Assembly (NCBI GenBank): GCA_015680685.1
Contig: MNCI01005181.1
Span: 65,846-129,845, forward strand
Length of the DNA stretch: 64,000 nucleotides
From: Gnetum montanum
Taxonomy: Eukaryota; Streptophyta; Gnetopsida; Gnetales; Gnetaceae
Direction of reading: 5' to 3'
Made by a program: the position numbers and the translations under genes
Shown here: positions 20,940 to 32,983 of the stretch, piece after piece
How positions within the stretch are numbered: the first letter of the stretch is position 1
Layout of the letters: each line of letters begins with the position of its first letter
Notes under the pieces: generated by a model
Seen by the model: only the letters and a program-made list of their open reading frames with translations
Told to the model about the DNA's origin: nothing
Databases searched by the model: none

Positions 20940-23900
20940 TCATGGGATGCCCCCGGTTGTAATGCCTTCACCATTTGCTTCTATTTCATCTGCCTGTGCA
21001 TCATCTGCTCCTACATTACCTTCTACCGATCCTGCATTCCCTATCTCCACGGGTCTCGCACCTTCTTCCGGGGCCTGCATCGTAGGAAGGAAGTAGTTAG
21101 CAAGGGCAACAAACGTGATAAACATGAACTATAACATAACATGAAAGTGACTAACTTGAGAGGAGCCTGCACCGGTCTTAAGAGGTATCTGGTCTAGACT
21201 GAGCCTGAGGTGACACCAAATCTCCTCTACCGAGATACCCATCCAACCATCTCAAGATTCAGCATTCGCTGCGGCAGCCTTCTCCCTTTCCATGGTCATC
21301 CATTTTAGAGGTTTCGAGGAAAGGGAAGTAGTTGCAGTCTCTCCTATGGGAAGGTTCACCCTTAAATCAGGAGATTATGTAACCTCCATCCACTCTTTAA
21401 ACTTGGCATGGGCCTCAGAAGCACCAATGGCCTTCACGAACACTTCATACGTGAAGGCCTCCACAGCAGCATCTCTATACAATTTTCGATGGGTCTCATT
21501 CTCCAGCTTGTACACATGTTTATGGTCCCTCTAGATTTTCCCCCATTCAAAAACCTTAGCACTGATGTCTTTCATATCTTGGCACTTTTGGGCCATCAAG
21601 TCCATCTGCCTTTGCTGCTTGACTATCTCACGGGTGGATTCAAGGTTCTGGTGAACGACGGTCCAAAACCTAGCATAGTCGTCCATAGCTATTTTCACAT
21701 CAACAGGGTTGGGATTACAATCTATGAGGAAGTTGACCTTTGACCTGAGATTCCCCATGTTGGCAGCTAGTTTAGCCTCCCTTTGCTCGGCCCGATGAGT
21801 CCATTTCCATAAGTCCTCATGGGCGCACCTACATTCCCACAAAGAGCATTTCGAGTGTAAAACACACTTTTAAGCCTCATCGAACACGCGACAAGGCACC
21901 TGGTTCACATCAAGCAAAAGTGTGGGTACCACTCCAACCTTCATAGGTTGTGCCAAGTCCCACTTGAGCCAAGAGGCTATTTACACACGGAATGTAGCAC
22001 AAACTCAAAAAACTTTAGCATAGCAACACAAGAACAGTTAACACTGATACTTACCCACGCTAGGGTTCGCCTGATGAAGGTGCCCAATCATATCGTTAAG
22101 AAGTCCCTACACAAACGTAAACTTGTTAGGGATGTCGGCCCATGATGCTGAGTGAAGTGGAGGGGCTCTTGCAGCGTCAGCAATAACACCTGTTACACGA
22201 TTAAGCATGTCAGCAGCAGCCAAAGTGGGCTACGATTAGGCACGTGTAGAGCCCAACTCACCAGCATTTAGCTGCGACCTCTCTTTTTGTTGAGACAAGG
22301 CAATGGTGGTAGTCATGGTAGAGGGCCCTGCCCAATCCATGAAAGTCATTTCCTCATGCACTGGTGCCTTTCCTTTCAGGAGACTTGTGTCTTTTCTATT
22401 TTGGGAGGAAACCTCTTTGTTGGTAGAAAGAGGCTACCTAATGACAAGAGCCCCTACCTTGGAGACAGGAGCTCCATTATCCCTGACCAGGTCCCTTCCC
22501 TCTGAAGCTGGGGTGTCAGTGTCTTTATTTGTCATCCCAATCCTAAGGGTTGACAGTTCCTCATCACCTTCTTCTTCATCTTTTTCTTCCTCTGCTAAGA
22601 AAAAAAAAGAGATCTTGCTCGCGTTAATTCAGAATAAGCTGGTGCAAAATGGGTGCTACGCTACACCATGCGACCTAACACAGCATAACACAACAAAATG
22701 AGCATTATACAAAAAAAGAGAGAGAAAACGCTTACCAATGGGGGGTTGCATTCGTCGCAGCTTGAGCTGTAGTCCCCGCCCTCCTCATCACAATACCTTT
22801 CCCTAGGGGAGATCTCTTCCTTCGTAGTTCCTTGGGCATAGTCTCAGCTAAGAGACGTTCACCCTATATCGTGCTTCTGGTTATAATAGGGGATGTCTCC
22901 CCTACACTGTCCTCCCTGCAGGTGCTACGAGTTGCCAGACCTTTAGTTGTTATAGATAACGACTCTCCGACCATCTCTGAAGGGTCCTGGGCCCGCATAG
23001 TTTGAAGGACCTATCGAATCCATGGCTTGGTAATCTAGTCACAGTCTAAAATAGACCAGACTCCATCCTCCTGGACCACTAGGAACTCTGCAAAGCACTT
23101 TAAATAGCCTATGTAGAAAGCATAATGAATGTTAGAGCGGGACTCCATCTGCTCACAAAGCCCCAAAACCTCGGCCTGCAAACCATTACACAGGAATTTG
23201 GCCCAGTTGTAACGGGCCCCTTCTTCTATAATTTCCCGCATCACCCAGGCCTGCTCAAGCCCCAAGACCTTCCCTTGGGTGAGTAGTTGAGGAAATGCAT
23301 GAACACAAAAGACCAGGTATATCCCCAAGGTAGGGCCATCCTTAAGATTGTCCATAGGGAACCCTTTTCACTCCTTGGGGAGCCTCAGCCATTGTTGAAT
23401 ATGTTGCTTTTGTAGATTCAACTCCTGTTTTCCCTTCAACACTACGGGGGCACCATCGGCTGGAATGCCAAACAAATCTGCAAAAAGCAGATCATTAATG
23501 TCAAAAATTACCCACACATCCTACACATACGTGTGGAAATGACCTACCTTCCTAGAGAAGGAGTTGACCAAAGAGAGCATCTCAGTAGCAGAAATACCTG
23601 GGTTCGGAGCCATGAATAGATCCATAAGTCCTTCCCTTCGGATTTTCATGAGCAAAGAGTCTAGAGCCCCTTATTACAACCAACTCTAGCTCATCCCTAC
23701 TTCATCATATTTGAAGTAGATGTTCGCCCCTTGCCTCTTGGTAGTTACCACTGTCATCTCACGAGGCTTCTTCATCCCTATAAGAAATTTTCACAAAAAA
23801 GACACTTAGCCTAAAACAAAAAAACAAAAAAAAACTCTCGAGCATGTGATCCCTGCCTTTTAACCCACCAGGTCTGTATGGTAATGGGAATAGTAGGAGT

Positions 23901-25317
23901 TCAACTACCAAAATGGTTTCAAGCATGACCTATTTGAAAGGTTCTCTCCGCTTCTTGTCTAGCCAACCTTTCACCCTAAATTGATTATAGAAAGTGGCGA
24001 GCACACATGGGTAAGTGTGGTATTCTCCCCCACATTGACCAACTACGCCCGTCCACAAGCTCTGAGTAGAAGCAAACTCCTATAGGGCTAGCTATGTCTT
24101 AGCTAGCATACTTGGCTAATCGTGGATCCCATCATTATCAACATAGAACCTAGCAACAAGTACACACTATTAGCAATCAGTCAAGTATAGCCGGCTTCGC
24201 ACAACAAAGCATAGCAAAGATGCAAAGCTTACCCGCCAGCATAATAGACGGTCCCCTGTGGGTTCTGAAAGTGCATCGCCATGTGACGTGCGAGGTATAA
24301 CGTGTTGTACAAATGATAGCATTGGTATTCTGGCATGTCCCAAATCTAGGTCAAATGCCTCAACCCTATTGAGTATTGACCAGACTCTCCTTCCTGCCTG
24401 ACGGTGGCCACCTTGTTGAAAAAGTATCATAGGATGCCTCGATTAGCCCCTGGCAACATGGCCTCTATTATGCTGGACGCCTACTTGTCTAAGAAAGACT
24501 AAACAACCACACTAAAATGGTTCAGAAGGAATTTTAGGAAGTCTCGTGCCCCCGCCCTGAACCAGACTGCTCAATCTCCCACATGTAGTAGAGGAGGAGG
24601 AGTGTTGGCTATAGGTCTACTCATGTGACACAAGACACCCCCAAGATCCAAAACAATTAGCCTAGACCTTGGCCTTGCCCTACACAATGCCGTCAACAAA
24701 GGTTGGCGTCACACTTAAATGCAATACACGTGTAACATAATCGCATCCAGCAATCCATTAATCTAGCATAGCATAACCTTCTGCACACACACAGCGTAGC
24801 GAAGAAATGAGAGCTTGACATAGCGAAGACATGCGAATAGCTTAGCGTAACCGCAAAACGATTGGTGACATGCCCAAACAAAATAAGCATTGCAATGCCG
24901 CATCACACATAGCCAAACCCTCCTAAAGGTTCTTATGTTATGACATGCTAGGATCAAACAACGTAAGTTGTGCCAACACCACCGGCATGACGACTGCAGT
25001 GGTGGAAACCCCAATGGCCTTACAATGAAACCTTTGCACACCATCCATGATTGAAAAGGAGGCCACAACGATGCAAAGGCTAAAATAAGGTAGCTGCAGA
25101 AAATACAGATAGCAAAACAAATAGGACGAAAAAAAAAACCAGAGCGGAAAATAGCAAGAGAAGCATAAAACAAAAAAAAGGGGAGCAAAGAGGGTATGAA
25201 AACTTACTAGGTCAACGACATGCTCTCTTGCACTGGGAAGCATGCTTGTGGCACATGTTTCAAAGCCTTTTTCACCTCTCCGACCTTCAGAAGCACTAGA
25301 TGAGTCTTAGGATCCAT
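20940..25317 (-). pseudogene. Antisense multi-exon gene of element B, homologue of the A gene
   Basis: Minus-strand gene: ATG at 25317, exon 1 25317-25208 (110 nt, phase 2, GTAAGT donor), exon 2 24679-24233 (447 nt against 450 in A), exon 3 from about 24140 to about 23875, exon 4 about 23780-22730, exon 6 about 21860-21170, exon 7 about 21082-20940. Exon 2 keeps LIVLDLGGVLC and FQNPQGTVYYAGG. Exon 4 keeps REGLMDLF, GIPADGAP and RSNIHYAFYIGYLK. Exon 7 starts APEEG after a TACGATGCAG acceptor, as VPEEG does in A. Stops are scattered through all exons (for example TAG for Trp in VVV-S of exon 2), so it is a pseudogene. Conservation of exon lengths, phases and residues with A shows that the gene is an old part of this element family. 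Confidence 0.78.
24233..24679 (-). pseudogene. FCP1-like domain exon of the B antisense gene
   Basis: Acceptor AG at 24681-24680; 34 nt later comes the motif I Asp (RLIVLDLGGVLC), exactly as in A. AVWFRAGARDFLKFLL and HFSVVV follow, then a TAG in place of the Trp of VWS. The exon ends GGCGG-GTAAGC as in A. The HAD second Asp is Gly, and in A it is also Gly. Confidence 0.72.
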
Positions 25318-26180
25318 GGCCCTCCTTGCAGATTTACAACCTTCGCTGTGAAAATTCATCTCGCTAGTCAACTGCTTCGTGCTCTGAAATCGCCGTATGC
25401 TCTAATGAGGGTCCTGTGCTCTTACAGTGGAAACAATAGAATTACCCTGATTTAACCCCTGTTTATAGCCATAGAGGCAAGGAGAGGAAACTTACCCCTT
25501 TCTCTCTCCAATTAATGTAGAGCATGTTGAGCGACATAGCATGCTCACCACGACATCACAACACTATTAGCATTTACGCCTTGACACGTTTCAAACCAAC
25601 TACTCGTCTTCCCAAGGATGAAGAGAAAATATATAATAATACTTGTTTTCAAGTTTCAATTAAAGGTTCGAAAAGACCATAAACTAATGGGTCAGGTATA
25701 GTTGCATCCTTCAAGGTCCGAAAAGGCCTCAAAATAGTAGTTTTAACCCATTACATTTGTAGTCCGCGATGATGTTAAAATAACCATATCCTCGCATCAG
25801 TAGTTACCTCGACCTCTTCCACAGGGGTAGCATCACGTTTCCTAATGGTTTCATGATTCCACCTCTCACATTGGTAATTCAATACTCCTTGTACTCACAA
25901 TTTTCTTTATCATTGTTTTGCATATCAAGATTTCACACGATTACAATATGGCAGTCTGAGATGACACTAAACTAGTAGTTTGGCACTCGCGTTTCGAGTA
26001 ATACATGTTCCATTAACAATCCTGCATTCTCGCATCTTGATAGTCCACCGTGATCCCAAAATAGCAAGCTCTCAATCTTCACGTCGCCTCACTTACCAAG
26101 TTGCATCTCGATGTTGCTTTGCAGATTTGAATTTCCCCCAATATTTGATGATCCTTACCCAGGCTTTCGTCTTGTGATGA
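25318..26180. other. Spacer between the B antisense ATG and the RT acceptor
   Basis: About 860 bp with no coding sign. It contains a few words such as AGTCCGCGATGATG and AGTCTGAGATGACACTAAAC about 180 bp apart, possibly a weak relative of the large array in E. It would hold the promoter of the antisense transcript. Confidence 0.35.
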
Positions 26181-26183
26181 CAG
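26181..26183 (+). promoter_or_regulatory. Predicted sense 3' splice site before B RT
   Basis: CAG at the end of a pyrimidine-rich run (CTTACCCAGGCTTTCGTC...GATGACAG). Coding similarity with A (TPLILAGPQGKFVR against APLTLTGPYGKLIR) begins 40 to 50 bases after the acceptor in both. Confidence 0.5.
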
Positions 26184-27404
26184 GTTAAGCAAGATATGGG
26201 ACTCCATCATGTCCTTTTTACGCCTTTAATATTAGCAGGGCCACAAGGCAAGTTCGTGAGGTAGTTGAACCCCGACATCATCGACTAGGGATCGACTATA
26301 ATTGATACTATAGCTACCTTGGAGATATTCCCAAATTGGCCCAGACACCTAGTCCAAGCCTTAGACTTAGAGGCCAGGGATGTAATCGAAGATCCTCTTG
26401 TAGAAATACCTATGACCACGTCAAAGGGGGAGGTAAAGATGTTAAGACTCAGCTCCCTCCTAGACACACAAACACATGAAGGCGTAGTTAAAGTTCTGCA
26501 GGATCACATCAATGTCTTCACATGGTCGCATAGTGGCATGCCAAGTCTGGATCCATAGTTGATTTAGCATAATATTGTCCTAGATCCACACGTAAAGGTA
26601 GTCCAAAAAAAAGCTCGTAAAATTAAGTTAGAGATCACACTAGCCATGAAGGATGAAATCACTAAGTTCTACTAAGCAGGTTTCATCTGCATGGTCGACT
26701 ATTCAAAGTGGGTATCCAACATTGTTGTGGTTTCGAAGAAAATAGGAGGAATAAAAATATGTATAGACTTCCGAGACTTGAATAAGGTAATGATCAAAGA
26801 CAATTTCCCACTCCCAAGCATTGATCAGCTCATCGACACCATGGCTAGTCATGCTCTGTTATCCTTCATGGATGGTTTATTCGAATACAATCAAATCCGC
26901 ATCAACCCAGAGCACCAGCTATCAAAAACCTTCATGACTCCATGGGGAACCTTCTACTATACCATGATGCCTTTTAGGCTCAAGAACACTGGAGCAACCT
27001 ACCAGCAAGCCATGACTTACATCTTCAGTGATTACATCCTACAAACTTTAAACGATTACGTAGACGATATAGCAGTTAAATCCAAGGTAGCAGCTGATCA
27101 CCCTCATGATTTAGGGATAGTCCTCAAATGTTGCCGAGTGCATGATCTATGCCTCAACCCAAAGAAGTACGTCTTCGGGGTAAGAACCGGACACATGCTA
27201 GGGTTCATAGTATCAGAAGCAGGAATGTGGGTGGACCTTGATAAAGTCAAGGCCATCGTTAACCTAGCACCCCCCATAAATCTTAAAGAGATATGCAGTT
27301 TACAAGGAAGAGTGCAATTCATCCATAGGTTTATAGCAAGATTGATCGATAAGTTACATCCCATGCAACATCTTTTAAAAATGGGGTTAACTTCGAATGG
27401 ATGA
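26184..27404 (+). pseudogene. Element B reverse transcriptase
   Basis: RT with SNIVVVSKKIG, ICIDFRDLNK, NFPLPSIDQLID, SFMDGLFEYNQI, MPFRLKNTGATYQQAM (Gly of PFGL changed to Arg), catalytic YVDD in LNDYVDDIAVKSK, and HMLGFIVSEAG, then LQGRVQFIHRFIARL. Stops at about 26254, 26269, 26557, 26566 and 26674 break the N-terminal part. Confidence 0.85.
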
Positions 27405-28299
27405 CTCAATGTCAATAAGCCTTCAACAACCTAAAGGAAGAGCTCTCACGTCTTCCAACTATGCATCCACCACACGGTGATAAATCCTTTTTCATCTACC
27501 TTTCCACCTTCGATACATTTTTCGCTATACTATTATGTCAAAAAATAGGATGATGGCTCTGAGATACTGGTATACTATCTGAGTCATGCACTAGTAGTAC
27601 ATGAGACAAGGTACAACGAAGTAGAAAGGAATTTCCTAGCCCTAGTATTTGCATTGAAAAAGTGGTGACACTATCTGTTCCATAGCAGAACTAATATCAT
27701 TTACAAAAGAAACGTACTCCGGTCTATCACCAACAACTTGTATGAAACTAGCAGGATAGCTCGATGGAAAGCAATAATCATGGAATTTGATCTACGTTAC
27801 ATGAGTCAATCATCAATAAAGGGTCAAGTCAAAATCATGCTCTCCTTGGGGGAAATGCACCCATATGCTTACCGACTTGTGTTCCCCTATACCAACAATG
27901 TGGCAGAGTATGAGGGGCTACTCAGAGGCCTCTTAATTGCCTAAATGTTACACATACGACACTTGGCCATTCGGGGAGATTCACAATTAGTGGTGAATTG
28001 GGTCATCGAGGTCTACGCCTGCAAGGCTATGCACCTACAACCTTACTGCAATTTGGCAAAAATCTTACTGAAGTGATTCGTAACCATAGACGTGCAACAT
28101 GTGTCATGCAACTAAAATGCCATAGCATACACCCTGGCTACCCTCGCATTAAATATCCCATCCCATTCCCTATTAAACCTACCAACCTTGATTATAGAAT
28201 GTATAGAACCTATCACTCAGGTGAAACACGTCGCATCTGTCAGTGCCACGGATACCCAGGAGTGGTATACCAATATCAAGGCTTATCTATAGCATGGTG
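27405..28299 (+). pseudogene. Element B RNase H region with truncated second domain
   Basis: The first RNase H keeps YYLSHALVVHETRYNEVERN-like sequence but has a frameshift near 27545. The second is missing about 55 residues, including the DGAS catalytic strand that A has: after QSSIKGQ the sequence jumps to a block aligning with RLHAYRLTFPCTNN. The C-terminal part follows (RGDSQLVVNWVIE, DVQHVSCN-NAIAYTLATLAL). Confidence 0.78.
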
Positions 28300-29504
28300 A
28301 GCCCCCAGAAGGGTTGACATCCACTCAGAGGAATGAAAATCGTAAATGTGCCCAACATTATGTACTCATGGGAAATGACACCCTCTGCCAATGTTCCTAC
28401 GATGGGGTATTATTGGTGTGCTTGAGTGGCAAGCAAACACAGAAACTAGTTAATGAGGTACATGAGGGACTGTGCGGCAGACACATAACACCTAGGGATA
28501 TGGCTGCTAAAATTAGATGCTTAGGATACTACTAGCATCACATGGAATGTGACTGCTTGTCAAAAGTCAAAACATGTGACACGTGCCAAAGATACGCAAA
28601 TCTCATACAAATAGCACCTACTGACCTACATCCTATGCAAATCATGTGGCCCTTCCAACGATGGGGATTAGACGTCATAGGGCCTATCATGCCTAAATCC
28701 TCTATGGGGCATAGCTTCATTATCACTACCACAGAGTACTTTACCAAGTGGATGGAAGCTATTCCCCTAAGGACAACGACGTCTCAACAAATATGTCATT
28801 TCATCCTTGATAACATAGTAACTAGGTTTGGGCTTCCGATGACTATTATAATCAACAATGGTCCATAGTTCAGCAGTGCAGAGACTCAAACCTTTTGTAG
28901 CAATTTAGGCATTAAACAATCATTTTCTTCCCCTTATTATCGGCAGGTGAATGGGTAGGTGGAGGCTACAAATAAGTCCATCATCAACTCACTGAAGCGG
29001 ATGCTTAACAATAGCAAGAGGCAGTGACACGAGCAAATACTCTACGTCCTATGGGCTTATAGGACAATGTGGAGAACTGCGACAAGTAAGACCCCTTACA
29101 GTCTTGTTTACGGATCTGAAGCTATGTTGCCTCTTGATTTGTAGGTACCATCACTCCGGATGATCCTCGCAGATGTCGTGATTGAAGGCTAGAACGACGG
29201 ATTGCACATCATCGACCTCGATTTAGTGGAGGAGGAGCACACGCAGATGCTGAAATGCATCGAGCACAACCAAAGTAAGTAGCGACAAAAGCACCGTGCA
29301 TACCTACACTGGCAACCAGTGTAGAAGGGACACCTCATCCTCAAGGCTACCCATGAACACGTGAGCAAATTCTTAGTCAACTAGGAAGGCCCTTACGTGG
29401 TTACCAAAGCCTTTGACAATGGAGCCTTCAAGCTAGCAAACATGAATAGCAACGAGCTCGCCAACCTAGTGAAGCACTCGTACCTCAAGCCATACTACAT
29501 TTGA
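28300..29504 (+). pseudogene. Element B integrase
   Basis: Zinc finger with HEGLCGRH ... CDTCQ. The core keeps its first Asp (GLDVIGPI) but the second reads IINNGP, so Asp is replaced by Asn. The third segment reads VEATNKSIINSLKRML with a stop before it. The C-terminal domain (GHLILKATHEHVSKFLVN, EGPYVVTKAF, SYLKPYYI) ends at TGA 29502-29504. About eight stops in all. Confidence 0.85.
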
Positions 29505-30762
29505 AGTGCTACAGCAATGATGTCGAGCACCGTCTACTACGACATTAAACTGGTGTCGACATCGAGCAACGTCTGCAATGACGATAAACTAGCAGCACCG
29601 AGCAGCGTCTGCTACAATAATAAAATGGCATGTACGATCCGCTGGGATCTTAAACCCACCTAGTAGTCTGCTGAGACCTTAAACTAGCACACGGTCTACT
29701 AAGACCTTAAACTAGGTTCGCAACACACCTCTAGCATGCACCAGCACTAGCCACACATCGGGCAAGTAGACATGATGCTAACGCGTGGGTGGATCACCGT
29801 AACTCCAGAACGCAGTTCATGACGCAATGAGAACCTGATCTGGAACATGTGTGATGTCGCCACCCTAGGCATCATGACTCTTTGAAGATGCCACACGACA
29901 TCATATTGGCTCTCCAAACCTCCCGTTGCCATGACCTAGTGTCTTGACGATGGTTCTGGAGTAGTTCCTGCATCTGGAGTGATGGTAGTATTGTGGCCTA
30001 GCTGCAATATTGTTGCTCCTTCACCCTACCAATGCCTGGGTTTGCAAAATCATTAGCTGTGTGGTGACTACTCCCACTATTGAACCAAGAATGCAAACCA
30101 TTGGCAGGGACTCCAAAGCATCTGCACCCAAAAACAGCTCTCGACGCCTTCAGGACCAGCTCCACCGTGCCGATATTGCCAAGGTTCTCACTGGCCTTCC
30201 TACTTTGGACACCTCACACCAGCTCAAGTGTCCAAGATTAACATCAATGCCAGCAGCCAAAACAACCTTCACCCTCACAAGCATGTTTTGCGACAGTAGC
30301 AAATGTTACCACGTCACAAAGTGAGTGCCTCGACCAGCCTAGCCACTATAGAGTGAAAACTCACACGATGCACGTAACACAGCTCGCTGCCAAGGGAACA
30401 CCTTGCAAGTTCCATGTCATGCGTAACACAGCTCGCTGCATGGAACTCCTTCATAGACAGGTCAAAACCCTTCACGTATGTAATGTAGCTCATCCCATGA
30501 GGAAAACACCTATACTACAAGAGGTTGAAGAATACTGCCAGCCAAAGATGGAAACATAGATGAGTCCCTCAGAGCACTCCGACAAGGGACTCTGCTAAAA
30601 ATCATCTTCGCTATCTGCCTTAACCTCTGCATAATCAATGCAACACTTTGAAGTGTCGTCAAGCAACGTTCGACGCACACCAAACGATGGCCTTAGTAGT
30701 TTGCTTGCTACGATGTTTTGTATTCTTTGCCGACGTCCATCAAGCGCATTCTCTAGACGGCG
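29505..30762 (+). other. Element B 3' untranslated region
   Basis: No ORF is convincing. It begins with copies of a CTGCTGAGACCTTAAACTAG-like motif (29640-29720) related to the A and B arrays. It ends with three GTAACACAGCTCGCTGC-like units (30368-30510) that also occur in C and E. Parts align with the 3' region of C (CTTCCTACTTTGGACAC at 30197 and 50286). Confidence 0.6.
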
Positions 30763-30777
30763 ACAAAGAGGAACCAA
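30763..30777 (+). promoter_or_regulatory. Element B polypurine tract
   Basis: CAAAGAGGAACCAA directly before the 3' LTR start; C has ACAAAGAGGGGCAAAA and E AACAAATAGGGGCCAA at the same place. Plus-strand primer for reverse transcription. Confidence 0.75.
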
Positions 30778-32497
30778 TGAAACACCTCAAAAAATACGAG
30801 GTCATCCTGGCTTCACCAGGCCTTGCAATCCACGCAACACCATGGTAGTTCTTCAGGAGGAGAACACTTTGAGTTTGGGCTAACCAGTTCGACAAATTTT
30901 CTACTTTAGGTCTCAATAGGTTCTAAAGGTCACCCCACCTGGTCACCTAAGTAGCCCACTCAGTCGGCAGCCTACTCAGAAACAATGCTGAGTTGGCAGC
31001 AGCACTCTGGGTGCACGAAAAACAGTTCAGCAAGTTTTCTAAGTTGCGAAGTTGGCTATGCTATGCTATGTTGTGTAGGATAGCATGCTTCAAGAAACAA
31101 TTGCAGAACATAACATGAAATTAGATGTAAAGATAGCCTCCTTGCCCATTTTTAGGTCCTGCAACGATGTCCCTTTCCGTTAGGAAGCGATGAACTATGT
31201 CTGCTGGTGCGCTACGCTAAGCTACAAGGCACAACAAGGTGTAGCAATTCTATGGAAGAGATAGAAAGCAACTTGAAGGGCAAGAGTGGAAAAGTACGTA
31301 AGCCTTACACCACAGAAAACAAAGTCTAGCAAATCGATAGATTTTCCATGGCTAAGAACAGTTGCTACGCTACGCTATGCTATGTAGCGTAGCACAGCAT
31401 AGCAAAAATGCAATACAGGCATTGATGCCATGCCATGCCAAACATGCTATGTTGTAATGAATAGCAAGGTATGAAGGTGGTTATGTGACATCAAGACACC
31501 TCACCAAACCGCTGGCATGTGCCCCTAAGTACTGATAATGCAACAACAGTGTGGCAGGTCCATAGTTGAATTGCTCACAATGGTCATGAGCATAACGGTC
31601 ACGTTGGCACGTGTGGCACGAGCAAGTTAGCGGAAATCCAGAGCATGTGGTGTTCAGACTATCCCTCCTGCATGCCCTCAGTCCTATAAATACCCCAACG
31701 AATAGCATTCAAAGGACTTTTACTTTTACTTTGGAATTTTTGGACTTCTAGATTTTGGCTCTCTCTCGAACTAAGATCTTCTTTTTGGACCTTAAAAGAG
31801 GTCCTTTGCTCCCTGTGGGCCTTCTCTTTCTCTAGTTCTAATTTTCTCTCTGATTCCAGTTCAACTATTCTCAAAATCTTTCACCTCTTGGAACCCTTTC
31901 AGGCTGGCACTCTCTCTGATCTGGTGGCAAGTATTGTAAAGTTCTATTCAGCATTGCAAATAGCATCTATTCCCGATTGGCATTCCATTCTATCTTCACC
32001 TTTTCTTCTACCACCTTGGTAGAATCTCGCATTGTCAGTCCTGAAGTCCATGCTTGAGTACCCAAGCTATTCGCTTAATGCATTTGGGTTGCTCCCAAGG
32101 CCTCTGCACTACATCACGTTGTGCAATCGGTTGTGCCGATTTCGAGGAAGACAAATTTGTAGCTTCAAAGCGGTGCATTCCCTTAGCTATTCTTTATTTG
32201 TTTTCTTAGTATTATTGCATGCTACATTATTTTCCATTTTTCCTAGTTTCAAACATCATTTTTTTTTGTTTTTCTGTCCCTTGGTTCATCATTTCGTATT
32301 TTGTCCCTATTTTAATACATCTATTGTAAAAGGCTATATAGATGCTGATGTAAGTCCTTGTTTGATTAACCAGACTATTCAGGGTGCCCCGTATCTACAT
32401 GCATTCCTAGCATGGCCCTCCCACGGGTATGGGGTCGAGACTATCATGTCTGTCGACCTCTCGGTGTTTCCAGCTGTCGACATTTTTGGTCGCAACA
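30778..32497 (+). repeat. Element B 3' LTR
   Basis: 1,720 bp, TGAAACACC to GTCGCAACA. TATA box at 31685-31692. Many TACGCTA/TAGCGTA words, some forming palindromes (around 31366-31400). Confidence 0.93.
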
Positions 32498-32502
32498 AAC
32501 AA
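32498..32502. repeat. Target site duplication of element B, right copy (AACAA)
   Basis: Identical to 13949-13953 and in frame with the D integrase coding sequence. Confidence 0.9.
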
Positions 32503-32983
32503 GTTTGTAGATTCATACTAGATAATAGAGTAATTGGTTTTGGCATATCATTAACCATAATTATAGAGAGAGGACCATAGTTTAGTAGCCAATAAACACA
32601 AGCCTTTTATCAAGAACTAAGCATTAAGCATTCCTCTTCTTCACCATACTATCCTCAAGCCAATGCACAAGTTGTAGCTAGCAACAAGGTTATCATCAAC
32701 TTGCTCAAAAATATGTTGAACAAAAATAGACACAAGTGGCATGGGTGGCTTATCCATGCACTTTGGTCCTATAGGACTATCTTTTGAACTACGACTATCT
32801 TCACCATGTATAGTGTTATTTATAGATCTAAAGTCATTTTGCCTCTTGAATTATAGGTTTCATTGCTAAGAGTGGATCTATTTGACTTCATCAACAATGA
32901 ACAAAACAAGAAGTTGCATACCATTGATCTTGATTTAGTGTAAGAGCATCAAATTCAAATGCTTGCTCACATCGAAAGATACT
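32503..32983 (+). pseudogene. Element D integrase, core and C-terminal side
   Basis: Continues the 13921-13953 sliver: VCRFILDNRVIGFG, then TIIIERGP (the second catalytic Asp lost), SSSPYYPQANAQVVASNK and NLLKNMLNKNRHKWHGW, then LQTIDLDLV-like sequence with stops. It stops abruptly at 32983, where a TGTAACACC block begins, so D is interrupted a third time here. Confidence 0.82.

Larger units (their letters stand above)
13954..32497 (+). mobile_element. Element B: complete Tat-lineage Ty3 LTR retrotransposon with antisense gene
   Basis: 18,544 bp with LTRs at 13954-15664 and 30778-32497, target duplication AACAA, primer site, gag, protease, an antisense multi-exon gene, RT, RNase H, integrase, polypurine tract and 3' LTR. 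By eye the LTRs differ at roughly one base in ten, mostly transitions, so the insertion is old. All coding regions contain stops. It is inserted in the integrase of element D in the same orientation. Confidence 0.93.

Noticed and set aside
24763-25243. Hydrophobic minus-strand ORFs that look like membrane proteins
   Set aside because: They fall in intron 1 of the B antisense gene, with low-complexity T-rich sequence and no match in A or E.
32032-32580. 182-codon plus-strand ORF across the B 3' LTR end
   Set aside because: It joins LTR sequence to D integrase by chance.
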